The position numbers and the translations under genes are program-made. The notes beneath the pieces are model-generated. The model was not told the DNA's origin, ran no database searches, and worked only from the letters and a program-made list of their open reading frames with translations. 64,000 bases of DNA. It comes from Sutterella sp047777475 (GTDB taxonomy: Bacteria; Pseudomonadota; Gammaproteobacteria; Burkholderiales; Burkholderiaceae_F). This document shows positions 1 to 10,474 of the stretch, in pieces. Numbering within the stretch: the first letter of the stretch is position 1; each line of letters begins with the position of its first letter. The DNA is taken from contig JBKEET010000001.1 in the NCBI GenBank assembly GCA_047777475.1, forward strand, positions 124,001 through 188,000. The letters are read 5' to 3'.

Positions 1-284
1 TCGTAGAGGCCGAACTTCTGCGGCATGTAGCCGATCGCGTCCTGCTGCGCCTCGGTGCGCTCGGGCTTCAGCGGCTGCCCTTCGAAGAAGAGCTCGCCCT
101 TTTCGGGCGCAAGGAGCCCCGCGGCGATGCGCAGCATCGTCGTCTTGCCGGCGCCGTCGGGGCCGACAAGGGCGGTGAAGCCGCCCGCCTCGACCGAGAG
201 CGAGAGGCCTTTCAGGGCCTGCAGGCGCCGTCCCTTGACGTCAAAGCCCTTGCTGACGTCCCGGGCGGTAAAAAGCGCGCTCAT
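1..284 (-). CDS. ybhF: ABC exporter ATP-binding protein, 3' part cut by window edge
   Basis: Only the N-terminal 94 or so residues lie in the window; the gene continues past base 1. The visible part holds a Walker A motif (GPDGAGKTT, about residues 41-49) and a Q-loop region (IGYMPQKFGLY), which identify an ABC ATPase that would energise a membrane exporter. ATG at 282-284 was chosen because a TCCGGAG ribosome site lies just upstream, and it leaves only 18 bases after the stop of the HlyD-type gene that precedes it. In E. coli the YbhG adaptor gene is followed by ybhF, whose product has two ATPase domains, and then by ybhS and ybhR permease genes. The same order is expected here, but the second domain and the permeases are outside the window. 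Confidence 0.85.
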   Translation of the reverse strand, partial: MSALFTARDVSKGFDVKGRRLQALKGLSLSVEAGGFTALVGPDGAGKTTMLRIAAGLLAPEKGELFFEGQPLKPERTEAQQDAIGYMPQKFGLY

Positions 285-302
285 CGCCTGATGCTCCGGA
301 GG

Positions 303-1307
303 TCACTTCGCCGAGGCGCCCCGGCGGGCGCCCCTGAAGGTCACCGTGGCCGGCATGCCGAGGCGAAGGCGGTTGTCTCCGTCCTTCACGTAGACGCGGA
401 CTTCATAGACGAGCGCCGTGCGCAGGTCCTCGGTCTCGACGTTCTTCGGCGTGAACTGCGCCGTCGGCGAGATGAAGCCCACGGTGCCCGGGATCTTCTC
501 GCCCGGGAAGCTGTCGCAGGTCACTTCGGCGGCCATGCCGGGCTTCAGGAGCGAAAGCGAGCTCTCGCTCACCCAGGCGCGCACCCACTTGGGCGAGGTG
601 ACCGCCAAGGAAAAGACGGCGCGCGAGGGCGAGGCCATGTCGCCCGCCTCAAGGAGCCGCTTGCTCACGATCGCATCGGTCGGCGCCACGAGCTCCGCAT
701 CCTGAAGGCGATGGCGAAGGTCGGTGAGCTCGGCCTGCGCGCGGTCGCGCTCGGCGCGGGTTTTGTCGATGTCTTCGGCGCGGGGGCCGATTTCAGCCAG
801 CCGGAGCGCCTTCTGCGCTTCCTCTTCCTTGGCGCGGGCGACGTCGAGCTTAAGCTTGGCCTCGTCGACGTCCTGGCGGCTCACGGCCGTGCCGGTCGTG
901 CGCTTCCAGAGGCCCGAGTAGCGCTGCCAGGTGGCCTTCGCGTAGGCCGTTTCGGCCTTGGCGGAGGCGGCCGCGGCCCTCGCGCGGTCGATGTCCTCGG
1001 GGCGCGTGCCGTTCAGGTCGCGCTTGAGCGCCGCTTCGGCGGCGGCAAGCGCGGCCTCGGAGGCGGCGATGCGGTCGCGGAGGCGCCGCGTCTCGAGCCT
1101 TGCGAGCACCTGGCCCTTCTTCACGGCGCTGCCTTCTTCGGCGAGCACCTCGGCGATGCGCTCGGAGTCGAGGAAGGCGAGGTCGACCTCGCGCTGGTCA
1201 ACGTTGCCCCAGAGCACCAGATCCGGACTCTCGTCGGTCCGCGTAAACGCCCAGAACGCGGCGCCGGCGAGGGCAAGGACGAGCACCGCAATTATGATTT
1301 TTTTCAT
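303..1307 (-). CDS. ybhG: HlyD-family membrane fusion protein of the YbhG type
   Basis: Periplasmic adaptor of an ABC exporter, 334 residues, close to the usual YbhG length. It opens with one N-terminal membrane anchor (KK then a hydrophobic run, residues 2-20). A biotinyl-lipoyl-like half (GNVDQREVDLAF...GSAVKKGQVLARL), a long alanine/glutamate-rich coiled-coil hairpin and the second lipoyl/beta-barrel part (APTDAIVSKRLLEAGD, WVRAWVSE, VGFISPTAQFTPKNVET) follow. These last segments match the YbhG pattern closely. ATG 1305-1307 was chosen over upstream in-frame positions because it starts the membrane anchor and has CAGGAA in front. It forms an operon with the downstream ATPase gene and is divergent from a TetR-type gene, the arrangement of the cecR-ybhGFSR locus. 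Substrate unknown. Confidence 0.9.
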   Translation of the reverse strand: MKKIIIAVLVLALAGAAFWAFTRTDESPDLVLWGNVDQREVDLAFLDSERIAEVLAEEGSAVKKGQVLARLETRRLRDRIAASEAALAAAEAALKRDLNGTRPEDIDRARAAAASAKAETAYAKATWQRYSGLWKRTTGTAVSRQDVDEAKLKLDVARAKEEEAQKALRLAEIGPRAEDIDKTRAERDRAQAELTDLRHRLQDAELVAPTDAIVSKRLLEAGDMASPSRAVFSLAVTSPKWVRAWVSESSLSLLKPGMAAEVTCDSFPGEKIPGTVGFISPTAQFTPKNVETEDLRTALVYEVRVYVKDGDNRLRLGMPATVTFRGARRGASAK

Positions 1308-1397
1308 GGCCTGTTCCTGAAAAAGGCTGGAACGCAGTGCAAAACGCCGCACCGTTCCTTTTCTGAGCGAACGATAGCGATCTGTGATGGAAAAAAT

Positions 1398-1424
1398 CAA
1401 ATTTGAATTTAAAATTTAAATTTG
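1398..1424. promoter_or_regulatory. Inverted-repeat operator candidate between ybhG and the TetR gene
   Basis: A 27-base near-perfect palindrome: arms CAAATTTGAATTT (1398-1410) and AAATTTAAATTTG (1412-1424) pair at 12 of 13 positions around one central base. It lies in the divergent intergenic space where a TetR-family dimer would be expected to bind and control both genes. Binding is inferred from position and symmetry only. Confidence 0.6.
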
Positions 1425-1491
1425 ACCGCTTGACGGGAGCGAGGGAAACTTTCGGGCGGGAGAATTTTTCTTTTTAAAACAAGGAGGCAGC

Positions 1492-2157
1492 ATGCCGCAG
1501 AGCGACATTGCCGAGCCGTTCGATTCGGGACGGCTCAGGGAATCGGCCACGAAGGACATCATCCTCAACGCCGCCGGACAGGTCTTCGCCGAGAAGGGCT
1601 TCGCCGAGGCGACGAGCAAGGAGATCTGCAGCCGCGCCGGCGTCAACGCGGCCGCCGTGAACTATTACTTCGGCGGCAAGGACGCGCTCTACAAGGAGGT
1701 CCTGCGGAAGGCCCACGACCAGATACTGAGCATGCAGTGGCTGAGCGCGGCGGCCGCCGACGAGAAGGTCCCGCCCGAGGAGAAGCTGCGCGACCTGATC
1801 CGCACCGTCAACCGCACGACGCTGCGGTCGCAGGATTCCTGGGGCATCCGCATCTTTTTCCGCGAGATCATCTCGCCCTCGAACTTCTTGGTTGAAAAGC
1901 TCCTCGAGGACATCCTCCCGAAGCGGGTGAGCGTGCGCAGGATCATCGCCGAGATCACGCACCTGCCCGAGGGGAGCCGCGACCTCGAGTGGGCCACGTC
2001 CATGGCGGCGCTTTCGATGTTCGGCCTCGTGCTCTTCCCGAAGATGTTCCTCGGGGCGGTGCTCCCCGACGCGCGCCGGCATCCCGAGGAACTCGTCGAC
2101 ATGATGCACACCTACATCCTCGCCGGCCTGGCCGCCGTTTCCAAGAAGAAAGCCTGA
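1492..2157 (+). CDS. cecR: TetR-family regulator of the CecR (YbiH) type
   Basis: Transcription factor of 221 residues. The N-terminal helix-turn-helix (residues about 17-63: ATKDIILNAAGQVFAEKGFA, then EATSKEICSRAGVNAAAVNYYFGGKD) is a textbook TetR DNA-binding domain. The C-terminal half is an all-helical ligand/dimer domain of the length of CecR (223 residues in E. coli). The start is fixed by AAGGAGG at 1480-1486. It is divergent from the ybhG-ybhF genes with a strong palindrome between them, so autoregulation and repression of the exporter are likely. Assignment to CecR rather than another TetR branch rests on this neighbourhood plus length. Confidence 0.85.
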   Translation: MPQSDIAEPFDSGRLRESATKDIILNAAGQVFAEKGFAEATSKEICSRAGVNAAAVNYYFGGKDALYKEVLRKAHDQILSMQWLSAAAADEKVPPEEKLRDLIRTVNRTTLRSQDSWGIRIFFREIISPSNFLVEKLLEDILPKRVSVRRIIAEITHLPEGSRDLEWATSMAALSMFGLVLFPKMFLGAVLPDARRHPEELVDMMHTYILAGLAAVSKKKA

Positions 2158-2190
2158 GCGGCGCATCGTCCGTATAATCAGTTCTCTGCA

Positions 2191-2220
2191 GGGCCCGCCT
2201 TATCCTGAGCGGGCCCTTTC
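2191..2220 (+). terminator. Rho-independent terminator after the TetR gene
   Basis: GGGCCCGC (2191-2198) and GCGGGCCC (2209-2216) form an 8-bp G/C stem with a 10-base loop followed by TTT. It separates the regulator gene from dnaG. A TATAAT hexamer at 2173-2178 just upstream could be a -10 element for dnaG, but no clear -35 is seen. Confidence 0.7.
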
Positions 2221-2251
2221 CATCCCCTTACCGAAGCGCCTGACGCCTGCC

Positions 2252-4558
2252 ATGATCCCTGAGAGCTTTGTTTCCACGCTGCTTGAGCGCGCCGACATCG
2301 TCGACGTGATCGGCCGCTACCTGCCTCTCAAGAAAAAGGGCAGCAACTGGATGTGCTGCTGCCCGTTCCACAAGGAAAAGACGCCGTCCTTCTCGGTGAG
2401 CCCCGCTAAGCAGTTCTTCCACTGCTTCGGGTGCGGCGAGCACGGCGACGCGATCGGGTTCCTCATGAAGTACGAGGGGCTCGAGTTCCCGGACGCCGTG
2501 CGCAGGCTCGCGGGCTTCTACGGCATGGAGGTGCCCGAGGACGCCTCGCCCGCGCAGCGCCGCGAGCGCCGGATGCAGAAGACGCTCGGCGACTACATGG
2601 CCGAGGCGGCGGCCTTCTACACGCAGGCCCTGCGGGGATCGCAGAAGGCGATCGACTACCTGAAGGGCCGCCAGATCAGCGCCGAGACGGCCGAACGGTT
2701 CGGCCTCGGCTATTCGCCCGAAGGCTGGCACGCGCTGCAGTCGCTCTTCGGCGATAAGTACGGCGACAAGGCGCTCCTTGAGTGCGGCCTCGTGAACGAA
2801 AAGAACGGCCGCCGCTACGACGCTTTCCGCGACCGCATCATGTACCCGATCCGCAACGCGAAGGGCATGGTGATCGGCTTCGGCGCGCGCACGATGAAGG
2901 GCGATGAGCAGCCCAAGTACCTCAACAGCCCCGAGACGCCGATCTACCACAAGGGGAGCGAGCTTTACGGCGCCTGGGAAGGCAGGGACGCGATCCGCGA
3001 AAAGAACCGCGCCATCGTCTGCGAGGGCTACATGGACGTGATCCAGCTCTCGCAGGCGGGCTTCCGCGAGGCGGTGGCCGCGCTCGGCACCTCGATCACC
3101 TCCGAGCACGTGCGAAAGCTCTTCAAGCTCACCGACACGGTCTACTTCTCGTTCGACGGCGACGGCGCCGGCCGCAAGGCCGCGCGCCGCGCGCTCGAGG
3201 CGGCGCTCCCCGTCATCTCCGACACGCAGAAGGCCTTCTTCGTGATCCTGCCGCCCGAGCACGACCCCGACAGCCTCATCAAGGCCGAGGGGCCCGAAGG
3301 CTACGAGCGCGAGCTCGAGAAGGCCTATTCGCTCACCGAATTCCTGCGCCGCTCGGTCACCGAAGGGAAGGAACTCATGTACGCCGAGGAGCGCGCCAAG
3401 GCGGTCGCCGAGGCCAAGCCCCTCGTGCTCTCGATGCAGCACGCGCCGATCCTGCGGCTCGCGGTGATCCGCGAGCTCGCCGCGATCGCCAGGCTCACGC
3501 CCGAGGACATCGAGCGGCAGTACGGCCTGGCGCGGCCCGCGCCGCAGCGCCCGGCGGCCCCGCAGGGCGGCTGGCAGCCCGCGGGCGGCGGCGCAAGCCG
3601 CGGCTTTTACCGGCGCGACGGGTACTGGCGCCCGAGGGGCGTGCGCGCCGAGCCGCCTGCGCCCGTTCGCGACATCCGCGAGCGGCTCCTGCAGTGCTTC
3701 CTCAGCTACCCGCAGCTCATCGCCGAATTCAGCGCCATGATCGAGGAGTCGTTCCTCGAGAGCCGCAACCCGCTTGCGCAGCAGATCGTCGAGGTGTGGC
3801 GCGCGGCGGGCGACGCCGAAGAAGACACGGGCGCGGCGCCGAGCGCCGCGGCGCTGCTGAGCCGGCTTGCCGAAAGCCCGAACGCGCCGCTCTACGAGCG
3901 GCTCCTCTCCGAGGAGCTCACCACCGAGACGCCCGAGCAGGGCGCGCGTCTCGAGGTGCGCCGTGCCTTCGCCGAGATGGCGCTCGAGGACGTGAAGGCG
4001 CGCATCGACGCGCTTTCGCAGGATCCCGCGGCCGACAAGGAGCAGATCCGCGCGCTGATGACGCGGCGGAGCGAGCTTCGCGCCCGCATCGCCGCCATCC
4101 AGGGCGACGAGCACGCCTACCGGCTCGGCGAATTCGAGAAGGCAAGGCGCGAGCAGCGCTCGCGCGAGGCCAAGAGCGAGGGCGACGCGATGAGCGCGCA
4201 GCCGCTCTCGAAGAACCCCGCGGTCGCCGCGCTGCAGAAGTACCTGATGGGCGAGACGAAGGCCGAGGCGCAGGGGCTCCCCAAGCCCGCCGCCGCGCCG
4301 AAGGCCGCGGACGAGCGCGAGGCGCTCCGGCGCGAGATCGCCGCGCGCCGCGCGGCGGCCCCGGCCGCGGCGCCCGCGGCCGCCCTGCCGCCCGAGGCGG
4401 CCGAGCCCGACGACGAGCTCGCGGCCGCGAACGCGCTCCCCGACGAGGGCGGCGTGCCCGAGATGCCCGACGTGCCCGAGGGCGCCGAGCCCGATGACGA
4501 CGACGTGCCCTTTGAGTTCGACGACGGCGGCAGCGGCGAAGACGACGATCAGTACTGA
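2252..4558 (+). CDS. dnaG: DNA primase DnaG
   Basis: Makes RNA primers for chromosomal replication. The N-terminal CHC2 zinc-binding domain is visible (CCPFHKEKTPSFSV...FHCFGCGEHGD, about residues 35-68), followed by the catalytic core (YLNSPETPIYHKGSELYG) and the TOPRIM domain (AIVCEGYMDVI, SFDGDGAGRKAA). With 768 residues it is far longer than the E. coli enzyme (581). The excess lies in a proline/arginine-rich linker near 430-475 and in an alanine-rich, then acidic C-terminal tail (residues about 650-768, ending EDDDQY) beyond the DnaB-interacting helical part. It stands upstream of the sigma factor genes, as in the dnaG-rpoD arrangement of many proteobacteria; rpsU is not adjacent. Confidence 0.97.
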   Translation: MIPESFVSTLLERADIVDVIGRYLPLKKKGSNWMCCCPFHKEKTPSFSVSPAKQFFHCFGCGEHGDAIGFLMKYEGLEFPDAVRRLAGFYGMEVPEDASPAQRRERRMQKTLGDYMAEAAAFYTQALRGSQKAIDYLKGRQISAETAERFGLGYSPEGWHALQSLFGDKYGDKALLECGLVNEKNGRRYDAFRDRIMYPIRNAKGMVIGFGARTMKGDEQPKYLNSPETPIYHKGSELYGAWEGRDAIREKNRAIVCEGYMDVIQLSQAGFREAVAALGTSITSEHVRKLFKLTDTVYFSFDGDGAGRKAARRALEAALPVISDTQKAFFVILPPEHDPDSLIKAEGPEGYERELEKAYSLTEFLRRSVTEGKELMYAEERAKAVAEAKPLVLSMQHAPILRLAVIRELAAIARLTPEDIERQYGLARPAPQRPAAPQGGWQPAGGGASRGFYRRDGYWRPRGVRAEPPAPVRDIRERLLQCFLSYPQLIAEFSAMIEESFLESRNPLAQQIVEVWRAAGDAEEDTGAAPSAAALLSRLAESPNAPLYERLLSEELTTETPEQGARLEVRRAFAEMALEDVKARIDALSQDPAADKEQIRALMTRRSELRARIAAIQGDEHAYRLGEFEKARREQRSREAKSEGDAMSAQPLSKNPAVAALQKYLMGETKAEAQGLPKPAAAPKAADEREALRREIAARRAAAPAAAPAAALPPEAAEPDDELAAANALPDEGGVPEMPDVPEGAEPDDDDVPFEFDDGGSGEDDDQY

Positions 4559-5008
4559 GCCCTAACACCCAATTGCGGCCGATGTTCCATTAAGGGAAAC
4601 CCTGATACGGCAGGGTGAATGTCGCTTTTTATTTGACGGGTGTCATATTTTCTTAAGAAAGAAGCCTTTGACGAAGCAAGGGTAATCTCTAAGTTGACCG
4701 TCAAATTTGCTTGCAATATGGCACAATTTGAGAGTCCATAAGTCTTTTTCCTTTGTCGCAAGCCGGGAAACTGCGGCGCAGACCGCATGAAAGACGGGCC
4801 GCCTCCGCGCATCGGAAGGCCCCGCGAGCGAGACGTTCTCCGCTTAGAAGTGAAAGGCCGCGCAAGATCCCTGTCGGACCTTCGCCGTGTTGGATAAAGA
4901 GGGCAGAAGCGCCGGGCGCGCCTTCTGCCGACGGTTCGCGCGCCTTAGGCTGCGCGCGGCCGGGCTGAGCATGTGACTGTCCCTTTCGAGCGGGCAGCGA
5001 GGATATGT
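4559..5008. other. Intergenic region before rpoD with promoter-like TTGAC motifs
   Basis: About 450 bases without a gene. The first 190 bases are AT-rich and contain three TTGAC motifs (within 4630-4645, 4665-4680 and at 4694-4699). The last, TTGACC, is 17 bases from TATGGC (4717-4722), and TTGACCGTCAA (4694-4704) is itself a perfect inverted repeat. This is the likely location of one or more rpoD promoters. The remaining 250 bases are G/C-rich with no motif I can name. Confidence 0.5.
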
Positions 5009-7774
<2,766 letters not shown>

Positions 7775-8338
7775 GCCGCACGGCTTTTTCCCAAGGGGGA
7801 CGCGCTTTTGCCGGGCGCGCCCCCCTTTTCTTGGCTTTCCCGAAAAAGAAAATTTTCGGGGAACTTAGAGAAAAACACGTTTTTGTGCTATACTAAATCT
7901 CTTTCGCCAGTAAAGAAGGCAATACTGTTTACGGCAGTTTTCGCCATTCTTTTGCCCCCGGCCGCGCACAGGGTGCAGGACATTCCGCGGATCGCGCACA
8001 GATGAAGCGCGCCGCGGCAGAACGCACCGATAAGGCAGATCATCGCAGAGAAGCGGAGGGGCGGCGAAACGATATATGCGGGCTGAAGGCGCCGGGCATA
8101 TCCCGGCCGTGAGTGATTTTTTCCGAATAAGACAGTGTGTGTTTGAACGGCGCGGCGCGCCGCCGCCTGAAATGTGCGGCGGCAGCGCCTTTTCGCCCCT
8201 TCGCAGCGGCGGAGGCGGAAAAAGCACGCCCGGGCGTTCGGCGTCCCGGTCCGGTTTGTTTAAAAGCGCAGGCGCTTTAAGCCGTTCCCTCGGAAAGGGG
8301 ACGGGGCGGGGCGCCGCTGATAGAGAAAGACAAAGTTC
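7775..8338. other. Long leader between the two sigma factor genes
   Basis: About 560 bases without a gene. After the terminator there is a promoter candidate with TATACT at 7889-7894 and a weak TTAGAG (7865-7870) 18 bases upstream. A start near 7900 would give an untranslated leader of more than 400 bases for the second sigma gene. No known riboswitch pattern was recognised in it. The ribosome site before ATG 8339 is weak (GAGAAAGA). Confidence 0.4.
7795..7829 (+). terminator. Rho-independent terminator after rpoD
   Basis: GGGGGACGCG (7795-7804) pairs with CGCGCCCCCC (7816-7825) with a single mismatch, followed by TTTT. It separates the two sigma factor genes into different transcription units. 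Confidence 0.75.
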
Positions 8339-10306
8339 ATGAAGTCACGCGAAGACGCTTTTGAAGACGAAGAAAATCTGGACGACGAGATGGAGGAGGG
8401 CGATGAAGGCTCCTCCGACGAGGAGTCCGAAGAGCTTTCCCGCTGGGAAGCCGATTCCGAGGAGAAGTCCGGCGACGACGCCGGCGAGGACCGCGCCGGC
8501 AACGGCTACGGCGAGCTCGTGCGCCTCGGCCGCAGCCGCGGCTGGGTGACGATCGACGAGATCAACGACCATCTGCCGGAGAGCGCGACGCGCACCTCGG
8601 AGAATCTCCAGGAAATCACCGAGGCGCTTGCCCGCCTCGACATCAAGGTGTTCGACAGCCAGCCCGACGAGGAGGACCTCCTTATGCAGGGCGGCGCGGA
8701 CCAGGGCGACGACATCGACGAGGACGACGCCGCGGCGCTCCTGACGCCCGAAGAAACGAGCGGCCTCTCGAAGGATCCGCTGCGCGCCTACCTGCGCGGC
8801 GTGGGCTCGCACAAGCTCCTGACGCGCGCCGGCGAAATCGAAGTCGCCAAGCAGATCGAGAGCTTCCAGGGCAAGCTCGTCTCGATCCTCGTGCAGTACC
8901 CGATGGTGGTCGAGCACCTCTGCGAGGCCGCCGAGGCGCTCAAGGACCCGAACACGCCCGTCGACTCGCTCGTCGACGGCTTCACCGACAGCGTCGAGGC
9001 GGTCGCCGAGAACGCCGAAGGCGACGACGCCGAGGCGGCGGCCGCGGCCGCCGCCGACACGACCGACATCGGCGCGGCGGCCATGACCGTCGAGCAGCTT
9101 GAGGAAATGCGCAAGCGCACGCTCGAAATCTTCGCGAAGTGCCGCAAGGACCTCGACACGGTCAAGGCGAGCTTCGGCACCGAGGGCAAGGAGCGCAGCT
9201 ACAAGCGCGCCTTGAAGCACATCGCCGAGCTGCTCTCGCCGGTGCGCTTCTCGGTCAAGGTGGTCTCGCAGCTCACCGACCTCGTGAGCGCGCACATGGA
9301 CGAGGTGGTCGGCAGCCTGAAGCGCATGCGCACCGTGCTGCAGAACCAGTGCCGCATGAAGGCCGAGGACGTGATCAACCTGCTGAGCAAGAAGGACCCG
9401 ACCAAGGAAGGGTTCTTCGAGAAGCTCGCCGAGTCGAACAAGCCCTGGGCCGAGCTCGTGCGCCTCAACCTCGAAGTGCTGAAGCACGAGCAGGAAACGC
9501 TCCGCGGCCTCGAGAAGAAGGCCATGATGCCGATCGCCGCGCAGCGCGAGCTCTCGCGCTCGATGAAGCTCGCGCAGACCAACCTCATGCAGGCCAAGGC
9601 CCGCATGATCGAGGCGAACCTGCGCCTGGTGATCTCGATCGCGAAGGGCTACGTGAACCGCGGCCTCGCCATGACCGACCTCATCCAGGAAGGCAATCTC
9701 GGCCTCATGAAGGCCGTCGACAAGTTCGAGTACCGCCGCGGCTACAAGTTCTCGACCTACGCCACGTGGTGGGTGCGCCAGTCGGTGACCCGCGCCGTGG
9801 CGGACTTCGGCAACACGATCCGCATCCCGGTGCACATGAGCGAGTCCTACAACAAGATCCGCCGCCTGAAGCAGAAGTTCCTGCAGGAGAAGTACCGCCA
9901 GCCGACCGAGCAGGAGCTCGCCGACCTGTCGGGCCTGCCCCTTGCCAAGGTGCAGCTGCTCACGCAGGCGATGCGCGGCGTCGAGTCGATCGACGCGCCG
10001 ATCGGCGACGACGAGGACGCCACGAAGCTCGACTTCGTCAAGGGCGACGAGCGCGACGATCCGAGCCGCGCCTTCCAGGACCGCTCGATGGTCGAGTGCA
10101 TCAAGAAGTCGCTCGACGAGCTTGCGCCGCGCGAGGCGCAGGTCCTGCGGCTCCGCTACGGCATCGGCACGAACAAGGACCACACGCTCGAGGAGGTCGG
10201 CCATGCGCTCGGCCTTACGCGCGAGCGCGTGCGCCAGATCGAGTCGGCGGCGATCCGCAAGCTTCGCGGTCCTGAGTTCCAGGAACGCCTGCGGGACTAT
10301 CTTTAG
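8339..10306 (+). CDS. Second RpoD-type (group 1/2) sigma factor
   Basis: A 655-residue sigma-70 paralogue directly downstream of rpoD. After an acidic N-terminus (residues 1-50) it keeps region 1.1 (about 55-110, LVRLGRSRGWVTIDEINDHL), region 1.2 (DPLRAYLRGVGSHKLLTRAGE), the non-conserved region, region 2 (about 424-480, NLRLVISIAKGYVNRGLAM... FSTYATWWVRQSVTR) and regions 3 and 4.2 (about 614-647, TLEEVGHALGLTRERVRQIE). Core-binding, -10 and -35 reading residues resemble those of RpoD. The stretch after region 2.4 differs (VADFGNTIRIPVHMSES instead of IADQARTIRIPVHMIET). The C-terminal activator-contact segment is also changed (AAIRKLRGPEFQE instead of KALRKLRHPSRAE). RpoS normally lacks region 1.1, so this looks like a duplicated, diverged RpoD rather than RpoS. 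Confidence 0.9.
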   Translation: MKSREDAFEDEENLDDEMEEGDEGSSDEESEELSRWEADSEEKSGDDAGEDRAGNGYGELVRLGRSRGWVTIDEINDHLPESATRTSENLQEITEALARLDIKVFDSQPDEEDLLMQGGADQGDDIDEDDAAALLTPEETSGLSKDPLRAYLRGVGSHKLLTRAGEIEVAKQIESFQGKLVSILVQYPMVVEHLCEAAEALKDPNTPVDSLVDGFTDSVEAVAENAEGDDAEAAAAAAADTTDIGAAAMTVEQLEEMRKRTLEIFAKCRKDLDTVKASFGTEGKERSYKRALKHIAELLSPVRFSVKVVSQLTDLVSAHMDEVVGSLKRMRTVLQNQCRMKAEDVINLLSKKDPTKEGFFEKLAESNKPWAELVRLNLEVLKHEQETLRGLEKKAMMPIAAQRELSRSMKLAQTNLMQAKARMIEANLRLVISIAKGYVNRGLAMTDLIQEGNLGLMKAVDKFEYRRGYKFSTYATWWVRQSVTRAVADFGNTIRIPVHMSESYNKIRRLKQKFLQEKYRQPTEQELADLSGLPLAKVQLLTQAMRGVESIDAPIGDDEDATKLDFVKGDERDDPSRAFQDRSMVECIKKSLDELAPREAQVLRLRYGIGTNKDHTLEEVGHALGLTRERVRQIESAAIRKLRGPEFQERLRDYL

Positions 10307-10332
10307 CCCGTAAGGCTCTGATTCTTTAATCA

Positions 10333-10370
10333 CCGGCGGCGGCCATGCAGAAGGCCGGCCGCCGGTTTTT
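10333..10370 (+). terminator. Rho-independent terminator after second sigma gene
   Basis: CCGGCGGC near 10333-10340 pairs with GCCGCCGG ending at 10365, followed by five T. Confidence 0.75.
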
Positions 10371-10474
10371 GCGTGTTCGGGGGCCTTGGCTCTGGGCCTT
10401 CGTCCCGTTTGCAGTTACAATAGCCCCGTCTTTTGTTATCCGTTTTTTGTTATTGAAAGAGAAGCTCGCACAGC

